From Phaseolus vulgaris (lineage: Eukaryota > Streptophyta > Magnoliopsida > Fabales > Fabaceae), in the NCBI RefSeq assembly GCF_000499845.2, contig NC_023758.2:4926170-4990169 (forward strand): DNA of 64,000 nt, written 5' to 3'. This document shows positions 13,201-23,542 of this stretch, one piece after another; positions within the stretch are counted from its first letter, which is position 1; each line of letters starts with the position of its first letter. A program made the translations under genes and the position numbers. Under the pieces are notes generated by a model. It worked only from the letters and a program-made list of their open reading frames with translations, did not search any database and was not told the DNA's origin.

Positions 13201-16200
13201 ATATTGACATTAGATATCACTTTATTTGGATTGAGGAGAGGATTACAGCAGGTGGACACAAAGGAGAACTTAACTGGTATGTTTATGAAGCCAGTTCATA
13301 GAAGCACATTCATGTACTGTTTGAACTTGTTGAATGTTGATTGCATTGCTGGTAGTAATGCTAATGATAGAGATTACAAGTCAATGTGGACTTTGTTAGA
13401 TGATACCCTGAACTTTCAGCATGTGATAGACCATCTGGAAGTATAGACTGTCTAGCTGGGTAGACAATCCAATGGTCAGCAATAGTGTAATTTTGATATG
13501 TTAGTTAGATTTTTGTTTTCAGTTCTAACTAACTTTGTACCCGTTTGTTGTCTCCAACCAACTCTGCCTATTCTATCATCCTTCGTAACTTCAATTAATC
13601 AATGAAATAATAATTGCGTTGTATTCTCTAAACTACAATTAGTATTTAAATCCAATAAACAAAATGAATATTACTAGTAGCATTTAATATCACAATAATG
13701 GATATAATGACAGGATTATAAATACATGCACCCTCGCAATAGGTCACAGGAGTATATAGATTTTCCAACCTTAGACCTCCCATCTTTTCTGACATCCAAC
13801 CTGCTGCATTTAGTTTTGCATCCATCCTTGCAGCTGCAATTCCATGACCACTTCCTCTTAAACGATTCTGACAATAGACAAAAAAGAACAATATAGATAA
13901 TTAGTATAGAGGCTTGTCACACCTTTTATCATTTTTGGGCTCCCTTTACATGAAACATTTTGATAATTACCTCCATTCTTGCTCTACTCTGGGAAACAAA
14001 TTGCTTGAAACGCTGTTGGTCTGTAAATTGGACATCTTGAAGAACAGAATTAACCTAAAGCAGCAGCATTTAGGATTTACATGACCACAATTAAAATTTC
14101 TAGGCTAATTCAGTGTGCTGAAAATTAGAAACTCTTAAATAAATAAAAGTACCAAGTCATAAAGGTCTTCAATACATCCAGCCATGGCTTTGCCTCGAAC
14201 AACCATGTGACTACATGGATCTTCCTTGCCCCGCACTGATGATGTGAATGGATAAACTGATATTCCTCCAGTTTTTCTCCCAATTAATTGGTTTAATTGG
14301 ACAAAACTCAGGTCCTTTGTTCCCATCTCCAACAATGATTGGCTGTCAAAAATAACACGAGTTACTGACAATAGAGCTTTATATTATTTATCTATCAAAC
14401 AAGATGCTGTTGATTTTGATATACACATGATTTGAAGAGGAATAGGAGAATTAAACATCAAAAGGGAAGACAAAGATTGATAAATCCTTAGATTAGCTAC
14501 TTAGATGTAAGTGTCAAACACTTTAGTCTCGAACTATCTAAACCTTCAATTAGTCCAAGACATTCCGCCTCATTTTTTACTTGCTTCCACATTTTTGCAA
14601 AGTTAATTGTCGTTTGAGGGGCTTCAAATGGATATTCCCACTTTCTCAAGCAATGAACATAATAGTAACACTGGCTGCCACTGGGGATACGTCTGTGCAC
14701 CTCAAGGGCAACTCCTTTTCCAAACAAGCACTAAATAATAATCTAGAAAAGTCATGGACTAAAGACCAATTATCACAATCTCACTGAGTAGCCTAGGAAT
14801 ATTTATTGTTAAACAATAAGTTAGTAATATTATTATTTTATGTTGACAATAATCAAACAATAACACCATTATATAATATTTGTTACAAAAAAATAATTAT
14901 TAAAATTTATCTAGATAAAATAAAAATATTATATAAATATTACTATACTGCGGTACAAAAATACTATTTTACAATAATAAAATTTTATAATACCGGCCGG
15001 TACTATTTTTATTTTTAACTATTTTAGTAATATAATAATATGATATTGGTCAATTTATTATGATACTCCAATAATTATAATAATAATAATAATAACAAAA
15101 GTTATAAGGATAAAATAGATTAATAAGAGTAAAAAAAAGATGCAAAGATAGCAGAATTTAGCAAGAATATTGTTCATTCACATAATGACATTTCATAGTA
15201 TATAAGTGGATATAAATCACGTCCTCCAAGAAGATCTTGAGAACCCCACTAGTCTCCTCACAAATCAAATCGTTGCTCCCTGAATGTTATCGTGAAGCAC
15301 CTTACATTGTCATTTTGTTCCTCCTTTTCTCAATATACTATAAAATGTCTTTATCACTAGTTGATGTGGAATTTCTAACATATCCCCCTCATACGAGACC
15401 TAACAACTCATGTGTTAGACTATATATTTATGGGTGGTCTGATAGCACGTGGCCTGATAAGCCCAAAAAACTCTCACTAGGAGAGACTCTAAAGGACTCT
15501 GATACCATATTAAAATAAAGAAAAAGAAAAATATAGGATAAATCTCTTTGTGTATATAGAACACATATGGTTATGTTTATATAAAAAAAATATCCAAGAA
15601 ATATGGGCTAAACCCATTACATAGATAGAAATATCTGATAACATCTAATAACATCTAATACATCTAACAATTTCCAATAAATAAATTAACTTTGCAAATA
15701 AATATTAGGAGCTATAGATATGTGGAAATAAAATTTAAAACATCTTGCAGAGGCTTATAATTACCAAAACAGTGGCACTAATGGAAGAAGCTCTTGCTTC
15801 AATGAATTCATGTTGAATACTATTTCAGTGTAAAGAACATCATTGGTGAAAAGATCATGCTGCAAAACTTTTACTCCATTGATATCCCCAACCTACATTT
15901 AGCAAGCAGGTTCTTGTAAATCTCTACAGATCATAAAGCAAACATGTCTATCTCATTGAAGGAGAAGAAGTGATAACCTCGGTGGGAACACGAATAGGTT
16001 CTTTAGGAATATCTTGCAGAGAAAGGCTAGGAACAGTTTTCAAAGCTTCGGGTGAGTCAGGGGTTTCCTGCTTAAGCCGAAGCTCATGTGTAGCACGGGT
16101 CAATTCTGCTAGATCTTCTGTTGTCATACTAGTTTTAACTTTCTGCAATATGTGTTTCTCCGTGGCTTCCTCACGAGCAGCTTTTTCAGGATCGGGCTGA

Positions 16201-19200
16201 AAAGGAATTAATGTCATCAATAACGACCAGCATATATTGGATGCAAAATGGCTTTCACACTAAAACAGGTTTCCAAGCCTGATATGTAATAACAGACCTG
16301 CATTTCCACGGTAACTTTATGTGGGTTGTTCAAGATGAATTTCTCTATTAGAGGAGAAAATACAGATTTAGGGCCCTCCTCTGCTATTCTAGATTTTAGA
16401 CCTTGAAGAGGCTTCTCATACTTCAATGGCTCAAAGGGATTCATATCATAAATCCATTTACCCTACAAATTAAAATCAAAACAGTTAAAATAAAGAACAC
16501 AAAGACATTGGACAGAATACCATGTGTCTGAATACACAACTAATGAGTTTCTGTAGACTCATTACATTTATTTGCATGAATCGAAGATATTGTTTCCTCT
16601 AAAATAAACAAAATATATTATTCTGATTCTCAACAAGAACAATTACAAATCTTAATGGGAGAAGGATGCACATTTTCAACACCACAAAAAGTTTAGCATA
16701 TCTTACAATGGACTGGAGCATAAGAGACAATCCACGAGGAAATGACCCAGTGTTGTTCTCTCTCAGAGAAAATTCAATTGTATTCATAGAAGCCTCAATG
16801 GCATCTGTATCAAAACCTTCCTCTGCCAATTTTTTAAGTGTACTTGTGACCAGTTCTTCTACTTTATGAATATCATCTTCAGAAACACCCTTCAATCCAA
16901 TGCTAAATTGAGGCTGGAGTAGTTCATCTTCAACCCCACCACCAACAATGGCATCACCCAGTCCACTTTCTAGCAAAATTTTCCTCAGTGGTGAAGCAGG
17001 AGTGCCCAACAGAAGGTGATTCAGAAATCCTATTGCTAGCTCAGTTTCAAGGTCCAAGGGCTTATCAGAGAGCAACCAGTTAAGACAGACCATGTGCTTC
17101 TTCTTCAAATCACCCCCTTCACCAGCAGGATATGTCTCAACAATCCGGACTGGCTTTGAAAATAGTGTTTGTGGTTCAATCCTTGATTCTTCAGAAGCCA
17201 AACTAGAATCAAATAAGTCTAAATATTCTGGACAACAGAGAAGAGGAAGAAGTAAGTGGCTTATTGCTAGAAATCTGAACCCATTATAATTAAATCATAA
17301 ACAGAAAAAACATGGAATCATTTTGTTCATTCTTTTAGTCACCAGCAAAATAACAGTGTATAATACAAAGTGTTAAAAAATAGAGAAATATAAGAAGTAA
17401 AACCTATAAATCCAAAGAAGGATATATTGGTAAATATTATGAAAGCACTTGGACAAAAAAAAAGAATATTCAAAGGGGAAATCAATGCAACCTCATGCAT
17501 GACTAGGTAACTACTAGTATGAGAATTCAAGGAGATAAGACTAAGGACATTCCTATTGAGATAGAATAGCATCAAGGCTCAACCTTAAGTTCGTACTTGT
17601 TTAATGTAGTATTGGATGTGCTTATCATGGACATACATGATAAAACCCAATTGTATTCTTTGTCAGTACATGGATTTGCTAGAGCATTATAACAAGACCA
17701 CTCATCCAAGTTTTCAGCCAGTATATTTAAAGAGCAAATTAAACTAAATCTTATTACCACTTAGGATGCGGAGCCGCTCTTTTGGATCATCATTTCCATA
17801 AAACCATATGCGTGAATTACTAGGATGATAATATTTGCGGTGAAATTCCTGCCAATTAAGTTCAAATGAAAGATGTCTTAAATTAAGAAAACCAAATATT
17901 TGCAGTAGCTAATACTGAGATCCACAGTAGACTATATGGAAGTAAACCGGTCACCAATGTAAGAATGCAAAGGAAAATGTATATTTTTCCCATCAAGCTG
18001 CATAAATCAAACAATGTTGGTGGCTACAAACAACTAAAACCCAAAAAAATCTTGTAAAAATTAGTGCAATAAGTATTTAACAGGATTCTTGAGACAAACC
18101 TTAAATTCTTCAAATGTTAACTTGGGAATAACTCTAGGATCACCTCCACTGTCAACACCATAGGTAGTGTCTGGGAAAAGAGCCTGATATATAATGAAAT
18201 CAACAAAAATTTTAAAAAATGTCACAAAATTCCTTGTAAGTATGTGTAACATATAATTGAAACTGGAAAATTCAATAAATTTGGAAAATGTGATATGCTT
18301 TCAGGTTCCAGAGAAACCAGCTTACAAATTGCAATAATGAATATCAACATAATTTAAAATTCGATGCTGACAACAAAGGGTAAACTCATCTAAAGACTAT
18401 TACAAGTGCTCAAATGTTGCATTCTACACGAAAATATGCACGCCATTAAAATACAGAATATAAGAGGATAAGGAAAGAGCAAGCCATTAAAAAACTAGCC
18501 TGTTGAGAAGCACGCCCAAGTATATTATCTGGTTGAGAGTAGACACCCTTCATCTCATTAAACACAACACCTGGAAACAAATACGACATCTTTAGAAATT
18601 ATTGAAATGCATGAGTCCAAAATTATTGATGTAGGACAAATGGTGCGCAGAAGGATAAAGAGATGAATAATGTTTCACGAAACCTTTATAAGTGATATCT
18701 TCGGAAGGATCGTTGAGCTCAAAGTGCCAGCCCTCCTGTTGAAAAATCTGAAAGTCCTCGACACATTTGGGAAAGAAGACGGCATCGAGGTAGACGTCAA
18801 CCAAGTTATAGAAATCCTGTTTAGGAAGATGGAAGATTTCAAAGTTATAGCTGAGCTGTAGTGTAGTGTAGTGTGAAGCCAAACAATCATTGGATCGAAG
18901 AATGAAGGAAAAAAAAGGAGTTAATTTAAGTGACCTTGGAATTGGTGGAAGCAACTGGGTAACATGTCCTATCGGGATAGGTGAATGCATTGAGGAAAGT
19001 GTGCAAGCTTCCTTTCAATAATTCAACAAATGGTTCTTTCAAAGGGTATTTTCGCGAGCCGCATAAGACGCTGTGCTCCAAGATGTGAGGGATACCGGTG
19101 GAGTCATTGCTGTGGAAAAGAAACAAAGAATGAGTAGATTGTAATGGTAAAGAAATATTTGAAGTGAATGGAAGATAATGGTAAAGAGGAGTTACGGAGG

Positions 19201-19732
19201 AGTGCGGAAAACAATTCCGAAGACTTTATTCTCATCGTCATTGGAAACGGACATGACCTGAGCCCCAGTCTTGATGTGCCTGAAAAGCACCGCTTTAGAT
19301 TTGCATTCCGGAATGAACTCCTCGGAAACTATCTGAAACCCGAATTGAAGGGCAACTTCATCCTCAACCTGAGGAAAGGCTACATAGAGGCAATGAAATT
19401 TATGAGAACCAAAATCCAAATGAGTAAATGGATGGATGGAAAGATAAAGACGGAGGAATACCTGGGGGAGGGGAAGGAGAAGAAGAGGGAGAGGGAGAAA
19501 GAACAGCTCGAGGGGAGAAGGAACAGAAGCGGTTGGAGGAGGTTCGGAAGTGAGGGGGCGAGGAAGAAGCGGGAAGCAATCTGGGGGAGCGGCGGCGGAG
19601 GAATGAAGAAGAAGGTCTGGAAGAGGTTGGGAAGGAGGGAATGGATAAACGGCGGCAGCCGTGAGAGTGTAAATACGTTCTGCACAACACCGACGAGCAC
19701 GGCAGACAGCGAACCAGTGCCGCCCTTTCCAT
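10285..19732 (-). CDS. PREP1: Presequence protease (M16C metalloprotease), PREP1-type
   Basis: Zinc metalloendopeptidase of the pitrilysin M16C family that degrades cleaved targeting presequences and other short peptides in mitochondria and chloroplasts. Exons in transcription order: 19732-19462, 19379-19196, 19109-18935, 18816-18684, 18570-18500, 18183-18100, 17848-17758, 17227-16707, 16462-16298, 16196-15978, 15892-15765, 14342-14153, 14054-13971, 13867-13770, 12094-11830, 11679-11517, 11258-11078, 10854-10783, 10426-10285. The sum is 3237 nt, or 1078 residues, close to Arabidopsis PreP1 (about 1080). The start is the first ATG after a GA-rich leader. The first 85 or so residues are rich in Ser, Arg and Pro and look like a dual-targeting transit peptide. 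The inverted zinc motif H-x-x-E-H is HILEH at about residues 160-164, and the distal Glu is probably in NEMKG. The protein ends DFFQVKKAL. Intron 5 begins with GC. Introns 11 and 14 are 1.4 and 1.7 kb and carry inserted repeats. The reading frame is intact, so the gene looks functional. Confidence 0.96.
12229..13637 (+). mobile_element. Degenerate Ty1/copia retrotransposon remnant in PREP1 intron 14
   Basis: The remnant is opposite in orientation to PREP1. A primer-binding-like site tggtatagagc at 12420-12430 resembles the common copia site complementary to initiator Met tRNA with one base lost. It directly follows an LTR-like end (taaactaca at 12411-12419). A matching end (aaactaca, to 13637) closes the element, and both ends are preceded by a similar aat-gatgaaata block. 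Between them, 13189-13350 reads RTKHIDIRYHFI, then after a frame change TKENL-GMF-KPVHRS-FMYCL, the end of a copia reverse transcriptase/RNase H region. Most of the internal domain is gone and the frame is broken. The LTR start at about 12229 is uncertain. Confidence 0.75.
14497..14727 (-). other. Unidentified coding-like fragment in PREP1 intron 11
   Basis: An uninterrupted frame of 76 codons lies on the same strand as PREP1 within intron 11. Its composition is protein-like, with Trp, Cys and charged residues (for example VHRRIPSGSQCYYYVHCLRKW). It is not part of the PREP1 protein, since exons 11 and 12 join in frame without it. I do not recognise the family. It could be a gene fragment carried in with a transposon, or chance. 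Confidence 0.35.
14810..15765. repeat. AT-rich insertion and dispersed repeat pieces in PREP1 intron 11
   Basis: Very AT-rich DNA (14810-15120, including an AAT microsatellite near 15078) is followed by two pieces of the dispersed repeat family. A minus-oriented copy lies at about 15325-15445, its complement reading accacccataaatatatagt and then cacatcaact. A plus-oriented fragment lies at about 15180-15225 (agtatataagtgg). The same modules occur at 26865-27010 and 34470-34790. The opposite orientation of the two pieces would fit an element with internal inverted repeats, or two insertions. Confidence 0.6.
18182..18499 (-). other. GC-AG intron (PREP1 intron 5)
   Basis: The intron between exons 5 (ending CAACAG) and 6 (starting GCTCTTTTCCC) runs from 18499 down to 18184 and begins GCTAGT rather than GT. 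The acceptor is TATCAG. Only this junction joins the conserved ASQQ to ALFPDTTYGVDSGGDP in frame. Confidence 0.8.
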
Positions 19733-20464
19733 CACTGCTTGGCTTCTCTTCTCTTCTCTTCTCAAACAACACAATTCTCAATCCCTACCCTTTTTCCGTC
19801 TTATAATATCACCATCTATAATCTTTAACTTAATACACACCCACAAAAATTAAATATCCTTGCTTCTTCAAACTTCCAAAACAATTCTCTTTTCAAATAA
19901 AATAAATAAATAATTATATATTTAAATCCTTTTTTATATTCTAATGTTATTTTAGTCTTAAAATAATTATAAAATAAAACGTGTAATTTCCAAATTATCT
20001 GTTGAAAAAAAATCACAAGAAGAGGTCTTTTTAAAAACAAAACAAAATAGACACGGGGAAGCAAGAGTATCCACACTTCCTCCTCTGTACCACATATCAC
20101 GCTCTCAAAATCAGTATATTTTTGTCTCTAAGAAAATGTCTTTTAAAAGACAAATATGAGTTTTAGTTTTATTCTTATGTTTTGCTTGGTTAAAAGGGAA
20201 AAATTATTTTTAATACATTTTTTACTAATATTATTTGAAAGTTTTGTGAAGTGAAATCTGAATTTGGTCTTGATGTATAAAAGCTAGTTAAATTTTCTAT
20301 TTAGTGGTTACTATGTTTTAGTTGGACGTGCATTCTTTGGTTCCTGTATTTAGTTGTGAGGATTAGGAAATGGGTAGAGCAATTGATCACAAAAGATGTG
20401 GTGCATAATAAGAAATTGAAAATAAAAAGAGTGATGTGAAATGAAGATTTTTGTTATGTTGAAT
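19733..20464. promoter_or_regulatory. PREP1 leader and upstream region
   Basis: On the minus strand the leader before the PREP1 ATG contains a run of AGAAG units (19740-19765). A TATA-like TATTATAAG lies at about 19800-19808, some 70 bases upstream of the ATG. The remainder up to the PPR gene stop at 20465 is AT-rich, and no further feature was seen. Confidence 0.35.
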
Positions 20465-22213
20465 CTAATCGATTTCAATCCAACTGGATCCTGGAACTTT
20501 CTTGACATCCTTCATCTCCATCAGTTGTCTCAGAATCAACACGCCATCCCAATTGCTACATTCAGCAAACATGTTAGACAACAACAAATAGGTTGATGGA
20601 TCTTTATGGTCTCGTCGTAGGGCACGTTCTGCTGCAAGTTTCCCAGTTGGCACATCCCCATGAAGCTGACAAGCACTGAGCAATGTTTGCCAAACTAGTG
20701 CACTCGGCTTAACCGGCATTCTTAGGATTAACTCCTTAGCTTCTTTAACAAGTCCAGCCTTGCCAAGAATATTCACCATACAGGCGTAGTGATCTTCTCC
20801 AGGGAAGATTCCATAGTCTCGAGTCATGGAGGAAAAGTACTTCCATCCATCATCAACAAACCCACCTAGACTACATGCATAAAGAACACACACGAAGGTG
20901 ATGTGATTTGGCAGCACACTTGTCTCCCTCATTTCATCAAAAATTTGAATAGCTTCTCTGGATTGGCCATTCTGTGCACACGCCATTATCATTGTTGTCC
21001 ATGTGATGACAGAACGGGAGTTCATGGATCGAAAAAGATCCCATGCACTATCCATGCATCCACATTTTGCATACATATCGAGAAGAGCATTATCAACACA
21101 GACATCAATGTCTATGTCCCCTTCAAGTTTGATCCTCAAGCCATGAATCTGTTTCCCTTCCTCTAGTGAAGCCAAACTCGCACAAGCATTGAGGGCAGTT
21201 GTCAGGGTAAATTTGTTTAGCTTTACACCCATTTTCTTCATGTCTGCAACGACTGCAAGTGCCTTTCTCGGTTCCCCGGAGTGTAAACATCCGGCAGCAA
21301 TCTGGGACCAAGAGCACACATCTTTGTTTGGCGTCTCATGAAAAGCTCTGAAAGCCTCGACCAACTTATGATTTTTTATATACATATCAGCCAGTGAGTT
21401 GCCCACACAAAGGTCATCCCCATAACCACTTTTGACAAGGTGTGCATGAACTTGCGTTCCCATTTGAAGATAAGACAGAGCAGCCAACCCAGTGAGGGCG
21501 GTGGCAAATGTAAAGTTATCAGGTCTCATACCCTCACGATTCATGCAACACCAAAATTCGGGAATCTGGCAACAAGAAAACTGCAAGTAACCCCCTATCA
21601 TGGTATTCCAAGACACAGTATCCTTGCATGGGCTTGTCTCGAATACCATAATGGCTTCCGCCAACTTCCCATGCCTGATTAGGGCTGCCAAAAAGGCATT
21701 GAGTAAGAAGATATTAGACATGAATCCAGACCGCACAACTAGCGAATAAATCTGGTGAGGCATAGTCCCGTGATTCTCAGCTTCAGTTAAAGAGCACGCG
21801 TGCAGAGCACTAACAAATGTGAATTCATTCGGTTTTGTAACTCCCTCTTGGTGCATACGGCTGAACAAAGAAAGAGCCTCCCAAGCAGAGCCATTTTGGA
21901 CGCAACCAGCCATGACAGCGGACCAAGACACCACATTCCTGCTGGGCATTTCGTCAAACATTTTGAGGCCCGACGAAAGGTCTCCGATTTTGACGTACAT
22001 GTTAAGCAAATGGTTTTGAAGAAAAAGGGTTGAAGGAATAGACCCTGTGATTGATTTAGCGTGAATTGCTCTTCCACAGAGCAAGTTTGAGTCCTGCGCA
22101 TATCTTCGCAACAGATTCGAGTACATCTCCTCCCCTGTGGGCACCGTTGATACAAAACATGCCTGCAACTGCAAAAGGAACCCTCTTTTTGCTTCCCCGG
22201 AGGACCGAAGCAT
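20465..22213 (-). CDS. Pentatricopeptide repeat protein, PLS class with E domain
   Basis: Intronless gene for a 582-residue PPR protein. Proteins of this class bind organellar RNA base by base, and PLS members usually specify C-to-U editing sites in mitochondria or plastids. Alternating P, L and S repeats are visible from about residue 60, for example NVVSWSAVMAGCVQNGSAWE, DTVSWNTMIGGYLQ, DVCSWSQIAAGCLHSGEP and SVITWTTMIMACAQNGQSRE. The C-terminus has a typical E motif from LVWQTLLSACQLHGD to KKVPGSSWIEI and then stops, so there is no DYW deaminase domain and it would need a partner for editing. The first ATG of the frame was used. The N-terminal 30 or so residues could be a targeting peptide, but an internal start at MYSNLLRR cannot be excluded. 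The exact target RNA cannot be told. It lies about 0.7 kb from the PREP1 start, on the same strand. Confidence 0.9.
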   Translation of the reverse strand: MLRSSGEAKRGFLLQLQACFVSTVPTGEEMYSNLLRRYAQDSNLLCGRAIHAKSITGSIPSTLFLQNHLLNMYVKIGDLSSGLKMFDEMPSRNVVSWSAVMAGCVQNGSAWEALSLFSRMHQEGVTKPNEFTFVSALHACSLTEAENHGTMPHQIYSLVVRSGFMSNIFLLNAFLAALIRHGKLAEAIMVFETSPCKDTVSWNTMIGGYLQFSCCQIPEFWCCMNREGMRPDNFTFATALTGLAALSYLQMGTQVHAHLVKSGYGDDLCVGNSLADMYIKNHKLVEAFRAFHETPNKDVCSWSQIAAGCLHSGEPRKALAVVADMKKMGVKLNKFTLTTALNACASLASLEEGKQIHGLRIKLEGDIDIDVCVDNALLDMYAKCGCMDSAWDLFRSMNSRSVITWTTMIMACAQNGQSREAIQIFDEMRETSVLPNHITFVCVLYACSLGGFVDDGWKYFSSMTRDYGIFPGEDHYACMVNILGKAGLVKEAKELILRMPVKPSALVWQTLLSACQLHGDVPTGKLAAERALRRDHKDPSTYLLLSNMFAECSNWDGVLILRQLMEMKDVKKVPGSSWIEID

Positions 22214-23542
22214 GTATTTTGATTGATTTCACGCACCCTTGAAATGGTTTGAACAACAATTAATATTTAACACTCGCAACAGTGGCGAAGCTTCAACAAA
22301 ATAACTGGGGAGCCAAAACAAGATTTTAACCCAAAAATAAATTATTCATATTTTCAAGTTTTTGGGGGGGGAATCTTAAATCAACTCATCATGCAATAAA
22401 TTTTTACCAAATTCTTCAGGTAACTTCCATGATACAAAATCGAATAAAACTAAAAATTTAAAGCAAAAAAGGATAAATAATTAAAAACTGATATATTACA
22501 CTACGATGCAAAAAATTAGAAACCCGGAAAATGTTCCATGTTATTTATGACAAAAATAGAATCCAGAGAAAAAATTCACTTGATATTAAATTTTTCATCA
22601 TTATTCACTTGTGTTAAACTAAATTTTGATTCCTGACCGAGATGGAGTCTAAAGGTGATCTATGGATCAACCTTATATTTAAAGTCCTCTTAACAAGTAA
22701 TTCATACATCATGTCTAGTTATTGTGAATAAGGTACAAGTAAAAGGTTATCATTGATTACTTGTGAGTTTTCACTAAAACCGACACTTAAATGGAGATGC
22801 TTGGCATTCAAGTGATGAGTTGGAGAAAATCATATTGTAGAATTCTACAAGAATAATTAATTAACTGCAAAGAACTCTTGATCTTCTATATTTGGCATTT
22901 TGTTTGCTCTTTCCAACCCAAAATTTTCTTGGGTTCTAGTTGTGTGTCCACACTCTTAAAACTGTTGGTTTGGTAGGAATTTATTTCTCATGATTTAGTA
23001 GGTTCTCTGGATTTCATAGGAATTTGGTCTAGAGAAGATTCTTGGATTAGTTTTGTGAATAATTGTCAATCAATTTTTGGTTGGTATAAATTTCTTAATA
23101 AAATTATGCCCTCATTTTTTAGGGTTTAGGGTAAGATTCGAGTTTCTAAATTTTCATGTTTTAGTATTCTCCCCACTCGTGTTTTCCTCCCGCCTAAAAT
23201 ATATATAAATCATATTTTTTTTATCAAAGCTTTCATGTTAGATATGAAAGTTTTTTTTTTTTATTATTGTTTGAAAAATCACGCTTTTTACTCATGGTTA
23301 TTCTTTCTAGAGCACTCTGGGGTTGTAGTATCAAACGGTTCCATTTATGAACCAAGTATTCCATATTTTCACTTACAACTTTGGTCTGTCTATGAACTAA
23401 GTATTCCATATTTCCACTTACAATATTAGAAAAAAAAACGACTTGTTTAAGTGCTCCCCTTCCCAAATTCAATAGAAATTAAACACGGCCAAAATACGAT
23501 TCGATAACCCACTCCTTAAATCTGTTGCTTCATATTTCAGGT
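22214..23542. other. Intergenic region between PPR gene and SKI3
   Basis: AT-rich DNA holding the SKI3 3' UTR and the PPR gene promoter. It includes an imperfect direct repeat of about 33 bases with a 45-base period (starts at 23346 and 23391, each tatgaac-aagtattccatat). No gene was seen. Confidence 0.5.

Noticed and set aside
19168..19806. Long plus-strand open frame (212 codons)
   Set aside because: It lies antisense to PREP1 exons 1 and 2 and reflects the low-complexity transit peptide region.
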